Assembly (NCBI RefSeq): GCF_009720655.1
Contig: NZ_WNKS01000002.1
Location: 1-64,000, forward strand
Direction of reading: 5' to 3'
Origin: Rhodoblastus acidophilus
Lineage (GTDB): Bacteria > Pseudomonadota > Alphaproteobacteria > Rhizobiales > Beijerinckiaceae
Length of the DNA stretch: 64,000 nucleotides
The translations under genes were made by a program, and so were the position numbers. Positions 25,119 through 34,521 of the stretch are shown here, piece after piece (position 1 is the stretch's first letter; each line of letters starts with the position of its first letter). The notes beneath the pieces were generated by a model. That model saw nothing but the letters and a program-made list of their open reading frames with translations, did no database searches and was not told where the DNA came from.

Positions 25119-25137
25119 CGCGGACAAAAAATCCGCG
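25119..25137 (-). promoter_or_regulatory. Hairpin between the glycine riboswitch and gcvT (expression platform)
   Basis: CGCGGA (25119-25124) and TCCGCG (25132-25137) form a perfect stem; on the minus strand the loop contains six Us. It lies 20 nt before the gcvT ATG. It may sequester the leader or form part of an anti-terminator; I could not define the alternative pairing. Confidence 0.45.
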
Positions 25138-25142
25138 TTTCG

Positions 25143-25316
25143 CCCCCTCTGTCTCGCAACCTGAAAGATTTCCCCAGCTATTGCCGGGTTACCCTCTTCG
25201 GTGGGCGGCCAAAGCCGCCTCTTTCCAGAGCGTCATGCCTCACGCGGTCCTTTGGGCCTGAGCGTTTCCGGGGCGGTTGCGCCTTCGGCGCCGGCTTTCG
25301 CCGGACTCTTCCGCGG
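25143..25316 (-). promoter_or_regulatory. Tandem glycine riboswitch upstream of gcvTH
   Basis: Read on the minus strand, two aptamers follow each other. The first contains GCGCCGAAGGCGCAACC and CTCAGGCCCAAAGGAC. The second contains CCACCGAAGAGGGTAACC and CTTTCAGGTTGCGAGACAG. These are the CCGAAGG..GCAA and CTCAGGC..AAAGGACAG hallmarks in duplicate. Glycine binding normally turns the operon on. The position directly before gcvT fits this. Confidence 0.93.
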
Positions 25317-25361
25317 AGGTTTATCTGACGTCAACCAAAAGGCCCGCGATGCCGGTGAAAG

Positions 25362-25868
25362 TCAAGGCAGCTTTTCAAAGCCGTCTTTAAAACCGGTGAG
25401 CGCGAGCGGGATGCCAATGCCCTCTTCCGGCGTCTGAAAGATGATGAAGGTGCCGGTGGTTCCGCCGCGCAGCTGCTCCAGAAGCTTGTCGTCCATCACC
25501 ACTTCGGCGACGCAGCCGGAGGGCAGGCAGCGGACGAAACCGGCGCGGCCGATGTCGGTCTGGTCGACTTTCAGGCCGAGGCCGGAGGGAAGCAGCACGC
25601 CGAGCGGCGCGATCACGCGCAGCAGCCGGCTCTTGCCGTCGGCGGTCTTGAGCACGATGACCACGAGATTGACATTGGGCTTGTCGTCGGCGGCGACGCT
25701 CTGCATCAGCGCGCATTGCTCCTTCGAGGCGCCGGGCGGCGTTTCGCAGCGCAATTCCCAATCGCCGAATTTTCCTTTGGCGACGCCTTGAGCGGCGGCT
25801 GGGGCGACAAGCCCGAACAGCAGGCCGAGAGCAATGAGACCTGCCCGGAGAATCGATTCGCGCGCCAT
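25362..25868 (-). CDS. Invasion-associated locus B (IalB) family secreted protein
   Basis: 168 residues from ATG 25868, with a signal peptide (about 1-26, ending APAAAQG). Motifs are GKFGDWELRCETPPGA near the start and a conserved Cys pair in RCLPSGCVAEVVMDD. IalB-type proteins are widespread periplasmic or outer-membrane-associated proteins in Rhizobiales, named from Bartonella; their biochemical role is unclear. It is transcribed in the same direction as the gcv operon, upstream of the glycine riboswitch. Confidence 0.85.
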   Translation of the reverse strand: MARESILRAGLIALGLLFGLVAPAAAQGVAKGKFGDWELRCETPPGASKEQCALMQSVAADDKPNVNLVVIVLKTADGKSRLLRVIAPLGVLLPSGLGLKVDQTDIGRAGFVRCLPSGCVAEVVMDDKLLEQLRGGTTGTFIIFQTPEEGIGIPLALTGFKDGFEKLP

Positions 25869-26277
25869 GAAAACTCCTGAGTTCTTGGGCGGCGCAGCGA
25901 AAGGAGCCGCCTTCAGGCGGGACAGGCCTATCAAACGGACGGAGCCTGTCAAGTTTTCGGCGCCGGTCCCGCGCCGCAAGCGAGAAACGCGTGTTCTCGT
26001 CTCGCCGCCGCATCGGCAAGCTCTCGTCGCCGGAACATCAGGCCGGTTGGGGCGGCGTTAAGGCCGCACATTGCAGTTCGGTGACGTCCAGGCGCATCAA
26101 CAGTCGGCATTACTCTGCCAAAAGTACGGTTGCGAACACTGTTTCAGCAACTCTCTCGCCCTTGCCGGACCTTACTATTTTGGTGTACTCACCGATGATG
26201 GGCGAGATGGTCCAGCGGGCGTCCCGTCGCTTCTATTTTTTAACTTTGATGAGCTATCAATCGGCTTGGAGAGTAAG
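25869..26277. other. Divergent intergenic region between ialB-like and DUF992 genes
   Basis: About 400 bp without a convincing gene. It must contain both divergent promoters. The right half (26090-26270) is more A+T-rich, which suits a promoter for the DUF992 gene. I see no repeats, riboswitch or terminator. Confidence 0.5.
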
Positions 26278-26754
26278 ATGATGGCGAAGAAGTTTTTTGT
26301 TTCGTCCCTGGCGCTCGCCTGCATCTGCGGCGCGCTTCCGGCCGCGGCGCAATCGACTGTCGTCGGCGCCTTGTCCTGTGACGTCTCCGCCGGCGTCGGG
26401 CTCATCCTGACGCAAAAGCAGACGCTGCGCTGCGTGTTCAAGCCTGCGAACGGCGGACCCGGCGAAGCCTACACCGGGCGCATCGACGAATATGGGGTGG
26501 CCCTTGGCGGGGTGGCGGCCGGACATCTCATCTGGGCCGTGCTGGCGCCGAACACCGGCCTGCCGCGCGGCGCGCTTGCGGGAACTTACGCGGGCGTGGG
26601 GGCGGAAGCGACCGCCGGCGTCGGACTGGGCGCGAATGTCCTCGTCGGCGGAACAGGCCGGGCCTTCTCGCTTCAGCCGGTGTCGGTCGAAGGACAGATC
26701 GGCGTCAATGTCGCGGCGGGCGTGACCACCGTGACGCTGGTCGCGGCGCCCTGA
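26278..26754 (+). CDS. DUF992-family secreted protein
   Basis: 158 residues from ATG 26278 (a second ATG follows at once; GGAGAG lies 5 nt upstream). Signal peptide about 1-25, ending PAAAQS. The mature protein shows DUF992 features: VGALSCDVSAGVGLIL, QKQTLRCVF, YTGRIDEYGVALG and GTYAGVGAEATAGVGLGANV, a Gly/Ala/Val-rich beta-sheet protein with two Cys. It is common in Rhizobiales, function unknown. Confidence 0.85.
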   Translation: MMAKKFFVSSLALACICGALPAAAQSTVVGALSCDVSAGVGLILTQKQTLRCVFKPANGGPGEAYTGRIDEYGVALGGVAAGHLIWAVLAPNTGLPRGALAGTYAGVGAEATAGVGLGANVLVGGTGRAFSLQPVSVEGQIGVNVAAGVTTVTLVAAP

Positions 26755-26820
26755 CGCAAGACTGCGGCGGCAAGAGGTTTGGCCGCACATCGGCGGCGAG
26801 GAGCGCAAAGGCTGTTCAGG

Positions 26821-28029
26821 ATGAAGATATCGTGGCCGTCGCCGAAGCCTTTGCTCGTGCTGTTCGCCCTGGCCCTGGCGAGCTGCGCCACGCTTGAGCG
26901 CAAAGCCGCGGTTCCGCCCGATCTGCGGCGGCAAACGAGCGTGCTCGGCATACCCAATGCCCGCTTCTTCCCGGACCAGCCGGGTCCGATGATGGAAGAG
27001 CAACGACGCGCGCTCATCCGCGAGAGCAGATATCTCGGTGTCGCCCCGGGCGGCGAACTCCCCAAAGCTCATCTGCTTTCCCTGTCGGGCGGCGGCGACG
27101 GCGGCGCCTTCGGGGCGGGCGTGATGGTCGGCTGGACGGCGCATGGCGACCGCCCGACCTTCAAGCTCGTGACCGGCGTGAGCACCGGCTCCCTGATCGC
27201 GCCCTTCGCCTTCCTCGGCTCCGATTTCGACGACGAGCTCACCGACGTTTACACCAACACCGGCCCGGCGCAGATCTTCACCAGGAGGTTCATCGTCACC
27301 GCGGCGCTCGCCGAAGACGCATTGTCCGACACAGCGCCGCTGTTTGCGACCATCTCCAAATATGTCAATGAGCGCATGATGGCGCGGATCGCCGAAGAAT
27401 ACGGCAAGGGCCGTATTCTGCTGATCCAGACCACCGATCTCGACGCCGGCTATCCCGTGGTCTGGAACATCGGCGCGATCGCCACGTCCGGCGGGCCGGA
27501 CGCCCTGCACCTGATCCGCCGCATCATGCTGGCGTCCGCCTCGATTCCCGCGGCGTTCCCGCCTGTGATGTTCAACGTCGAAGCGGGCGGCGAGGCCTGG
27601 CAGGAAATGCATGTCGACGGCGGCGCATCGAGCCAGGCCTTCCTCGTTCCGCCCTCGCTCGACCCGCGCATCGCGCAGGCCGAAGCGGGCCATCACAGCC
27701 GCAAGAGCGCCGCCTATATCATCCGCAATTCGAGACTGACCACCGAGTGGAGCGATGTGGAGCGGCAAACCCTGTCGGTCGGCGGCAAAGCGGTCTCGAC
27801 ACTGATCAACTTCAGCGGCATCAGCGATTTCTATCGGATTTACATGGAGACGCGCCGCACCAACGCCAGCTTCAATCTCGCCTATATCGGCCCCGACTTC
27901 CATGCCGAACATAAGGAAGATTTCGACACCGCCTATATGCGGGCTCTGTTCCGCTACGGCTACGACAAGGCGGTCAAAGGCTATCCCTGGCTGAACGCGC
28001 CGCCGGGGTTTGCAGCCGCGGTCCGCTGA
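26821..28029 (+). CDS. Patatin-like phospholipase, lipoprotein
   Basis: 402 residues from ATG 26821. The signal ends in a lipobox LASC, so the protein is probably membrane-anchored. The patatin catalytic elements are complete: oxyanion-hole glycines in SLSGGGDGGAFGAG, nucleophile Ser in GVSTGSL (GxSxG) and catalytic Asp in HVDGGASS. It should hydrolyse acyl esters, for example phospholipids, in the periplasm. It is 66 bp downstream of the DUF992 gene. Confidence 0.87.
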   Translation: MKISWPSPKPLLVLFALALASCATLERKAAVPPDLRRQTSVLGIPNARFFPDQPGPMMEEQRRALIRESRYLGVAPGGELPKAHLLSLSGGGDGGAFGAGVMVGWTAHGDRPTFKLVTGVSTGSLIAPFAFLGSDFDDELTDVYTNTGPAQIFTRRFIVTAALAEDALSDTAPLFATISKYVNERMMARIAEEYGKGRILLIQTTDLDAGYPVVWNIGAIATSGGPDALHLIRRIMLASASIPAAFPPVMFNVEAGGEAWQEMHVDGGASSQAFLVPPSLDPRIAQAEAGHHSRKSAAYIIRNSRLTTEWSDVERQTLSVGGKAVSTLINFSGISDFYRIYMETRRTNASFNLAYIGPDFHAEHKEDFDTAYMRALFRYGYDKAVKGYPWLNAPPGFAAAVR

Positions 28030-28088
28030 AAAGGCGTCAAGCCGCGACATTGCCCGATTGAGCGAATCAATTTCGCGATCGGGCGGGC

Positions 28089-29558
28089 ATGACAGCGGCC
28101 CCGCAAGGGGCTAAAAGGCCCGAAACCAGCGGAACGGACCCCTTGACCTATATCTCCACGCGCGGACAGGCGCCCACGAAAACCTTTACCGAAGCCCTGC
28201 TCGCCGGCCTCGCCCCCGACGGCGGGCTTTATGTGCCGGAAAACATGCCGCGCCTGTCGGCCGAGGCTTTGCGCGGATTCGCTGGAAAATCCTACGTGGA
28301 CGTGGCGCAGGCGGTCATCTCGCCCTTTCTCGACGGCGTGCTGGCGCCGGAAGAATTCCGCACCATGCTGGAGAGCGCCTACAAGACCTTCCGCCACAAG
28401 GCGGTGACGCCGCTGGCGCAGATCGACGACAATCTGTTTGTGCTGGAGCTGTTCCACGGCCCGACGCTGGCGTTCAAGGACGTCGCCATGCAACTGCTCG
28501 GCCGCCTCATGGACAAGGCCTTGAAGGCGCAGGGGCGTCGCGCCACTATTGTCGGCGCCACCTCCGGCGACACCGGCGCCGCGGCAATAGAGGCTTTCCG
28601 GGGCCTCGACCAGGTCGATGTCTTCATTCTCTATCCGCACGGCCGCGTCTCCGACGTGCAGCGCAAGCAGATGACGACGGTGGCGGACGCCAACATCCAC
28701 GCCATCGCGCTGGAAGGCACTTTTGATGACGCCCAGGCGATCCTGAAAACCTTTTTTCGCAACGCGCCGCTGCGCGAAGAACTCGGCCTTTCCGGCGTCA
28801 ACTCCATCAACTTCGCCCGCGTCGTGGCGCAGATGGTCTATTATTTCACCGCCGCCACCGTCTTGGGCGGGCCTAACCGAAACGTGTCGTTCACGGTGCC
28901 GACAGGCAATTTCGGCGATATTCTGGCGGGCTACATGGCCCAGCAGATGGGGCTGCCGGTCGAAAAACTCATCGTCGCCACCAATTCCAACGACATTCTG
29001 GCGCGCGCGCTGGAGACCGGGCGTTACGAAGTGCGCGGCGTCCACGCCACCTCGTCGCCGTCCATGGACATTCAGGTGTCCTCCAATTTCGAGCGGCTGC
29101 TGTTCGACGCCGTCGGCCGTGACGCCTCGGTGATTCGCGCGCTGATGGCGAGCCTGGAGCAATCCGGCGCCTTCGACATTCCCGCGCCCGCGCTGGCCGC
29201 CATCCGCGCAAACTTCTCCGCCGACTCCGCCTCCGAGGCCGACACGGCGGCGGAAATCGCCCGCACCTACAAGGAATGCCAATATATCCTCGACCCCCAC
29301 ACGGCGGTCGCGGTCAATGTCGCGCGGAAAAATCTCGCGCGCGATCCGAAAACCCCGATGGTGGCGCTGGGCACCGCCCATCCCGCCAAATTCCCCGATG
29401 CGGTCAAGGCGGCCATCGGCGTGTCCGCGCCGCTGCCGGCCCATCTCGCCGACCTGTTCGACCGCCCGGAAAAATTCGACGTCCTGCCGAACGACGCGCA
29501 GACAATCGCCAGCTTCATCAAATCGCGCGCCCGCGCCGTGACGCTCAATGGCGATTGA
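28089..29558 (+). CDS. thrC: Threonine synthase
   Basis: 489 residues from ATG 28089; an in-frame TTG at 28143 (LTYISTRG) would give the more usual N-terminus, so the first 18 residues are doubtful. The PLP lysine is in FHGPTLAFKDVAMQ, and the phosphate-binding loop is VGATSGDTGAAAIEAF. It converts O-phosphohomoserine to threonine. The 3' end overlaps the M16 peptidase gene by 11 nt, a thrC-peptidase-GNAT order that I recall from other Rhizobiales. Confidence 0.95.
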   Translation: MTAAPQGAKRPETSGTDPLTYISTRGQAPTKTFTEALLAGLAPDGGLYVPENMPRLSAEALRGFAGKSYVDVAQAVISPFLDGVLAPEEFRTMLESAYKTFRHKAVTPLAQIDDNLFVLELFHGPTLAFKDVAMQLLGRLMDKALKAQGRRATIVGATSGDTGAAAIEAFRGLDQVDVFILYPHGRVSDVQRKQMTTVADANIHAIALEGTFDDAQAILKTFFRNAPLREELGLSGVNSINFARVVAQMVYYFTAATVLGGPNRNVSFTVPTGNFGDILAGYMAQQMGLPVEKLIVATNSNDILARALETGRYEVRGVHATSSPSMDIQVSSNFERLLFDAVGRDASVIRALMASLEQSGAFDIPAPALAAIRANFSADSASEADTAAEIARTYKECQYILDPHTAVAVNVARKNLARDPKTPMVALGTAHPAKFPDAVKAAIGVSAPLPAHLADLFDRPEKFDVLPNDAQTIASFIKSRARAVTLNGD

Positions 29559-30810
29559 GTCGACAAAACTTTCGTGCGGCCTGCGCGTCGTCACCGACGC
29601 CATGCCGGGTCTGGAGACGGCGTCGCTCGGCGTCTATTTCGCCGCCGGCTCCCGCCACGAGAGCGCGGCGGAGCATGGCCTGTCGCATCTGCTTGAGCAC
29701 ATGGCGTTCAAGGGCACGGCGCGCCGCGACGCCCACGCCATCGCCGAATCCATCGAAAACGTCGGCGGCGACCTCAACGCCGCCACATCGGTCGAAAACA
29801 CCGCCTATTACGCCAAGATTCTTCGCGAGGACTGCGGGCTGGCGATGGATGTGCTCGCCGACATCCTCACGCAAAGCCTGTTCGACCCGCAGGAACTGGA
29901 ACGCGAAAAGCAGGTGATCCTGCAGGAAATCGCCTCCCTGCAGGATTCGCCGGAAGACCTGGTGTTTGACCTGTTCAACGCCGCCGCCTTCCCGGACCAG
30001 CCGATCGGTCGCCCGATCCTTGGCGTAGCGCAGGGGGTGAAGGGGTTTTCGCGCAACGCGATCAAGACCTATCTCGACCGCCACTACACCGCGCAGAATT
30101 GCGTGATCGCCGCCGCGGGCGCGGTCGATCACGCCGCGATCTGCGCGCAGGCCGAAACCCTGTTCAAGGACCTGCCGCGCCACGAACCCGCCGAACTGAC
30201 CCCCGCCCGCTATCTCGGCGGCGAATCGCTGGTCTCCAAAAGGCTGGAGCAGACGCAGGTCGTCATCGGCTTTGCCGGCCTGTCCTATTCCGACCCCGGC
30301 AATTACGCCGCGCATATTTTCGCGAACGCGGTCGGCGGCGGCATGGCCTCGCCGCTGTTCCAGGAGGTGCGGGAAAAGCGCGGCCTCGCCTATGGCGTCT
30401 CCGCATTCCACTGGTCCTTCCTCGACGCCGGCCTGTTCGGATTCGAGGCCGGCGCCCAGGCGAGCGACGTGCGCGAACTGATTTCCGTTGGCGTCGACGT
30501 GCTGGCGCAGGCTTCCAAGAATCTCGGCGAAACCGACATGGCCCGCGCCAAGGCGCAGACCAAGGTCGCGCTCCTCACCGCACTCGAAAACTCTTCTTCG
30601 CGCGCGGAACAGATCGCGCGGCAGACCATGATTTTCGGTCGCGTCCTGGACACAAGCGAGGTCATCGCGAAAATCGACGCGCTGACGCTCGAAAATGTGC
30701 GCGAAGCCGGCGCATCGCTGTTGCGCACGCCGCCAACGGTCGCCATTTTGGGCGCGGTGAAGAAAGCCGTCTCTGCGGCGGACATAGCCGCGCGCCTCGC
30801 AGGGGTGTAG
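29548..30810 (+). CDS. M16-family zinc metallopeptidase (processing-peptidase-like)
   Basis: 420 residues. The inverted zinc motif HxxEH is at 47-51 (SHLLEHMAFKG), with the downstream Glu ligand in REKQVILQEIASLQDSPED. The C-terminal half carries the FAGLSYSDPGNYAAHIF and EVREKRGLAYGVSAFH motifs of mitochondrial-processing-peptidase-like proteins. It overlaps thrC and is likely co-transcribed. The natural substrate is unknown. Confidence 0.92.
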   Translation: MAIESTKLSCGLRVVTDAMPGLETASLGVYFAAGSRHESAAEHGLSHLLEHMAFKGTARRDAHAIAESIENVGGDLNAATSVENTAYYAKILREDCGLAMDVLADILTQSLFDPQELEREKQVILQEIASLQDSPEDLVFDLFNAAAFPDQPIGRPILGVAQGVKGFSRNAIKTYLDRHYTAQNCVIAAAGAVDHAAICAQAETLFKDLPRHEPAELTPARYLGGESLVSKRLEQTQVVIGFAGLSYSDPGNYAAHIFANAVGGGMASPLFQEVREKRGLAYGVSAFHWSFLDAGLFGFEAGAQASDVRELISVGVDVLAQASKNLGETDMARAKAQTKVALLTALENSSSRAEQIARQTMIFGRVLDTSEVIAKIDALTLENVREAGASLLRTPPTVAILGAVKKAVSAADIAARLAGV

Positions 30811-30861
30811 ACTCGCGTGGTTCGCGCCCGCCGTGGACCAAAACCTTCGTCGCCGCCCGCC

Positions 30862-31461
30862 ATGAGTTTCTTCTCGCTTACCCGCAAAAAACCCGCCGAG
30901 CAGATCATTGCCGGCGACGGGGTTTATTTGCGCCCCGCATTGCAGCGCGATTTCGAGGAGTGGCGCACGCTGCGATCGGACAGCCGGGCGTTTCTGAAGC
31001 CTTGGGAGCCGCGCTGGCCCGCCGACGATCTCAGCCGCGCCGGCTATCGAAGACGGCTGCTGCGCCAGGACCGCGACCGGCAAGACGATCAGGCTTACGC
31101 TTTCCTGCTGTTTCGCGAAGACGACAGCGCGCTGCTGGGCGGCCTGACGCTCGGCAATGTGCGGCGCGGCGTCGCGCAATGCGGCACGCTCGGCTACTGG
31201 ATGGGCGAGCCCTTCGCCGGACAGGGGTATATGTCCAAGGGGGTCAGGGCGGCGCTGCGCCACGCCTTCGTCGATTTGCGGCTGCATCGGGTGGAAGCCG
31301 CCTGCGCGCCGCACAACGAGCGCTCCCGCCGCCTGCTGGAGCGGCTCGGCTTCCAGCACGAGGGTTTTGCGCGCGCCTACCTGCTGATCGACGGGGCTTG
31401 GCAGGACCATCTGCTGTTCGGATTGCTGGAAAGCGAGTTCATGGGGGCCGCCGACCCCTAA
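30862..31461 (+). CDS. GNAT N-acetyltransferase, RimJ-like
   Basis: 199 residues from ATG 30862; a GTG at 30817 would add 15 residues and neither start has a strong Shine-Dalgarno. GNAT motifs are AFLLFREDDSALLGGLTLGN, then GTLGYWMGEPFAGQGYMSKG (acetyl-CoA pyrophosphate loop) and the RVEAACAPHNERSRRLLERL helix, matching the RimJ/RimL alanine-acetyltransferase type. It probably acetylates a protein N-terminus. It is the third gene after thrC. Confidence 0.87.
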   Translation: MSFFSLTRKKPAEQIIAGDGVYLRPALQRDFEEWRTLRSDSRAFLKPWEPRWPADDLSRAGYRRRLLRQDRDRQDDQAYAFLLFREDDSALLGGLTLGNVRRGVAQCGTLGYWMGEPFAGQGYMSKGVRAALRHAFVDLRLHRVEAACAPHNERSRRLLERLGFQHEGFARAYLLIDGAWQDHLLFGLLESEFMGAADP

Positions 31462-31635
31462 AAATCCAACAAAAATGCGCTGAAAGCTCATGCATGCGCG
31501 CCACGCCTCTGGACGCGCGGCCTCGCCGCTTCTATGGCTAGGCAGACACACATTCGACACGAACAAGGCGCAGGCGTTCCGCCTTGTCGCCCAACGGCTA
31601 AACCTCTCCGCGGTAAACTTTCTGCTCAAGGTCAC

Positions 31636-34521
31636 GTGCGCCCGTTCCGTCTTGTTCTCCCGCTTCTTCTGGCGATTTTCGCATGGCTGGCCATCGGGCT
31701 TCCGGCTGGAGCGGTGGAATCCGTCCGCGTGCCGCCGGACGCCTCGGCGATCGACCTGACGCGCTGGGTCGAAACCTATTCCAACCAGGGCGACCGCATC
31801 CAGGTCTCGACCGCGCCGGGCTCGGACGGCATCGTGCGCCGCATCGAGGTGCATGCGCGCGAACAGGGCGCGCGTCCCTCGTGGATCGTGTTCGCGCTGA
31901 CCAACGACACCGACGAGCAGATGGAGCGGCTGATCGTCGCGCCGCACTTCCGCATGGTGAATTCCGGCGTGATCTGGCCCGACCTCGGCTCCGAGCGCAT
32001 CACCGAAATCACCGCCTCACAGGGCGAAGCGCCGGAAAAGCAGGAAAATTCCGACGCCGATGTGTTCAAGCTGACCCTGGACCCCGGCGCCACCGTCACC
32101 TATGTCGCCGAGCTGAAGACGCCGAAACTGCCGCAGCTCTACCTGTGGGAGCCCGAGTCCTACAAGGACAAGACCAACAGCCTCACCCTCTATCAGGGCA
32201 TCGTCATCGGCATCGCCGGCCTGCTCGCCCTGTTCCTCACCATCGTCTTCGTCGTCAAGGGCGCGGTGATCTTCCCGGCGGCGGCGGCGCTGGCCTGGGC
32301 GGTGCTGGCCTATGTCAGCATCGACTTCGGTTTCTGGTCGAAAATCTTCGGCACCGAGGCCAACGCCGACCGCATCTGGCGCGCCGGCGCCGAAACCGTG
32401 CTCGCCGCCACGCTGGTGGTCTTCCTGTTCGCCTATCTCAATCTCAGCCGATGGCACGTCCGCGCCTCGCAACTCGCGGTGGTCTGGATCGTCTTCCTTC
32501 TGGCGCTGGCCGGGCTCGCCGTCTATGACGCGCCTGTCGCCTCGGGCGTCGCGCGCATTTCGCTGGCCACCATTGCCGGCGTCGGGTTCATTCTCGTGGT
32601 TTATCTCGCCACGCACGGCATCGAGCGCGCGGTGATGCTGATCCCGACCTGGCTGTTGCTCATGGTCTGGGTGGCGGCGGCGGGCTTTACCGTCACCGGC
32701 TCGATCAACAACGACCTCGCCTCCCCCGCCCTGCTCGGCGGTCTCGTGCTTCTGGTGATGCTGATCGGTTTTACGATCATGCAGAGCGCCTTCGCCGCCG
32801 GCGGCGTCGCCCATGGCGCCATAACCGACGTCGAGCGCAAGGCGCTCGCCCTGACCGGCGCCAACGAGATCATTTTCGATTGGGACGTGGTCTCCGACCA
32901 GATCTACGTCAGCCCCGAAATCGAGGAGCATCTCGGTCTTTCGCGCGGCGCACTGGAGGGACCGGCCTCATCCTGGATCAACATCCTGCATCCCCAGGAG
33001 CGCGACCGCTACCGGGCCTGCCTCGACACGGTGATCGAGCAGAGGCGCGGACGCATCGCCCAGGATTTTCGACTTCACGCCGCCGACGGCCATTATTTCT
33101 GGTTCCGCCTGCGCGCCCGCCCCGTGGTCGGACCGGACGGACAGGTCGTGCGTCTCGTCGGCACGCTCGCCGACGTCACCGACCAGAAAAACGCGCTGGA
33201 GCGGCTGCTGCACGACGCGGTGCATGACAATCTGACGGGCCTGCCCAACCGCGAAATCTTTTTCGACCGCCTCGACATGTCGCTGACGCTCGCCGAGACC
33301 CACGAGGCCCATCGCCCCACGGTGATTTGCATCGACATCGACCGGTTCAAGCGGATCAACGATTCGGTCGGGGTTTCCGCCGGCGATTCGATCCTGCTCA
33401 CTGTGGCGCGCCGCCTTGGCCGCATCCTGCAGCCGCGCGACACGCTGGCGCGCATTTCCAACGACCTGTTCGCCATCATCCTGGTGTCGCAGGACCAGAC
33501 CGAGGCCATCGTCGCCCTCGCCGACCGCATCCGCCGCACCCTCTCGACCCCCGTGACATTTGCGAATCGGGAAATCGGCCTCAGCGTCTCCATCGGCATC
33601 GCGCTTTACGATCCGCAATGGCATCCCAAGCGCGAGGACATGCTCAAGGACGCCGAAATCGCCATGCGCTACGCCAAACGCGACGGCGGCGGCCGCATCG
33701 AGGTTTTCCGCCCCTCCATGCGCTCGCAGACGTCAAATCAGCAGGCGCTGGAGAGCGAACTGCGCCGCGCCATCGACCGCGACGAGATCAAGCTGTTGTT
33801 CCTGCCGGTGGTGCGCCTGCAGGACCGCACCGTCGCCGGTTTCGAGACGATGCTGCGTTGGCAGCACCCGCGCATTGGCAAGATCGAGCAGGGCGATTTC
33901 CTGCCGCTCGCGGAAGACACCGGCCTCAGCATCGATCTCAGCCTGTTCGTGCTGCAGCGCGCGGCGCGCGAACTCGCCGCCTGGCAGAAGGCGCTGGTGG
34001 TCGATCCCCCCATTTTCGTCACCGTCAACGTCTCGTCGCGGCAGCTTCTGCGCAACGACCTCGTCACCGACGTGAAGAATGTGCTGACCCGCGCGCATCT
34101 CGCGCCCGGCTCGTTCCGGCTGGAGATGAGCGAAACCCTGGCGATGGAAAATCCTGAATTCACCTCGCAGCTTCTGGGACGGTTGAAGGACGTCGGCGCG
34201 GGGCTGTCGCTGGACGATTTCGGCTCCGGCTATTCCTCGCTCGCCTATCTGCAGCGCTTCCCCTTCGACTCCATCAAGATCGACCGCGCTTTCGTGCGCC
34301 AGGAGGGCGGCGGCGACCGCGCGGCCATGTTGCGCTCGATCGTGTCGCTCGCCCATGATTTCGGCATGGAAGTGATCGCGGAGGGCGCCGAAAATGAATC
34401 CGACGTGATCGAACTCTCGCAGATCGGCTGCGAATATGCGCAGGGCTTTGCCTTCGGCCAGCCTCTTACGACTTCGGACGCGCGCAAGCTGGTCGGCGCC
34501 GCGGCCGAGCCGGTGGCGTGA
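31636..34521 (+). CDS. Membrane-bound PAS-GGDEF-EAL protein with degenerate GGDEF
   Basis: 961 residues from GTG 31636, preceded by AAGG and starting a clean signal segment (RLVLPLLLAIFAWLAIGLP); an upstream ATG at 31534 would add a poor N-terminus. Layout: periplasmic domain (about 30-185, 7TMR-DISM-like), seven or so membrane helices (about 190-405), PAS (about 425-545), GGDEF-like (about 560-715) and EAL (about 725-955). The GGDEF site reads SNDLF, so cyclase activity is unlikely. The EAL side keeps metal and catalytic residues (ETML, VNVSSRQ, EMSET, DDFGSGYSS, KID, AEGAE), suggesting a cyclic-di-GMP phosphodiesterase tuned by the periplasmic sensor. Overlap with the convergent yqgE is nil; the stops abut. 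Confidence 0.88.
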   Translation: MRPFRLVLPLLLAIFAWLAIGLPAGAVESVRVPPDASAIDLTRWVETYSNQGDRIQVSTAPGSDGIVRRIEVHAREQGARPSWIVFALTNDTDEQMERLIVAPHFRMVNSGVIWPDLGSERITEITASQGEAPEKQENSDADVFKLTLDPGATVTYVAELKTPKLPQLYLWEPESYKDKTNSLTLYQGIVIGIAGLLALFLTIVFVVKGAVIFPAAAALAWAVLAYVSIDFGFWSKIFGTEANADRIWRAGAETVLAATLVVFLFAYLNLSRWHVRASQLAVVWIVFLLALAGLAVYDAPVASGVARISLATIAGVGFILVVYLATHGIERAVMLIPTWLLLMVWVAAAGFTVTGSINNDLASPALLGGLVLLVMLIGFTIMQSAFAAGGVAHGAITDVERKALALTGANEIIFDWDVVSDQIYVSPEIEEHLGLSRGALEGPASSWINILHPQERDRYRACLDTVIEQRRGRIAQDFRLHAADGHYFWFRLRARPVVGPDGQVVRLVGTLADVTDQKNALERLLHDAVHDNLTGLPNREIFFDRLDMSLTLAETHEAHRPTVICIDIDRFKRINDSVGVSAGDSILLTVARRLGRILQPRDTLARISNDLFAIILVSQDQTEAIVALADRIRRTLSTPVTFANREIGLSVSIGIALYDPQWHPKREDMLKDAEIAMRYAKRDGGGRIEVFRPSMRSQTSNQQALESELRRAIDRDEIKLLFLPVVRLQDRTVAGFETMLRWQHPRIGKIEQGDFLPLAEDTGLSIDLSLFVLQRAARELAAWQKALVVDPPIFVTVNVSSRQLLRNDLVTDVKNVLTRAHLAPGSFRLEMSETLAMENPEFTSQLLGRLKDVGAGLSLDDFGSGYSSLAYLQRFPFDSIKIDRAFVRQEGGGDRAAMLRSIVSLAHDFGMEVIAEGAENESDVIELSQIGCEYAQGFAFGQPLTTSDARKLVGAAAEPVA

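Noticed and set aside
29545-31947. An 800-codon open frame on the minus strand opposite the M16 peptidase and acetyltransferase genes.
   Set aside because: It mirrors strongly recognised plus-strand genes, is rich in Arg/Gly/Gln/His without any domain, and long antisense frames are expected at this GC content.
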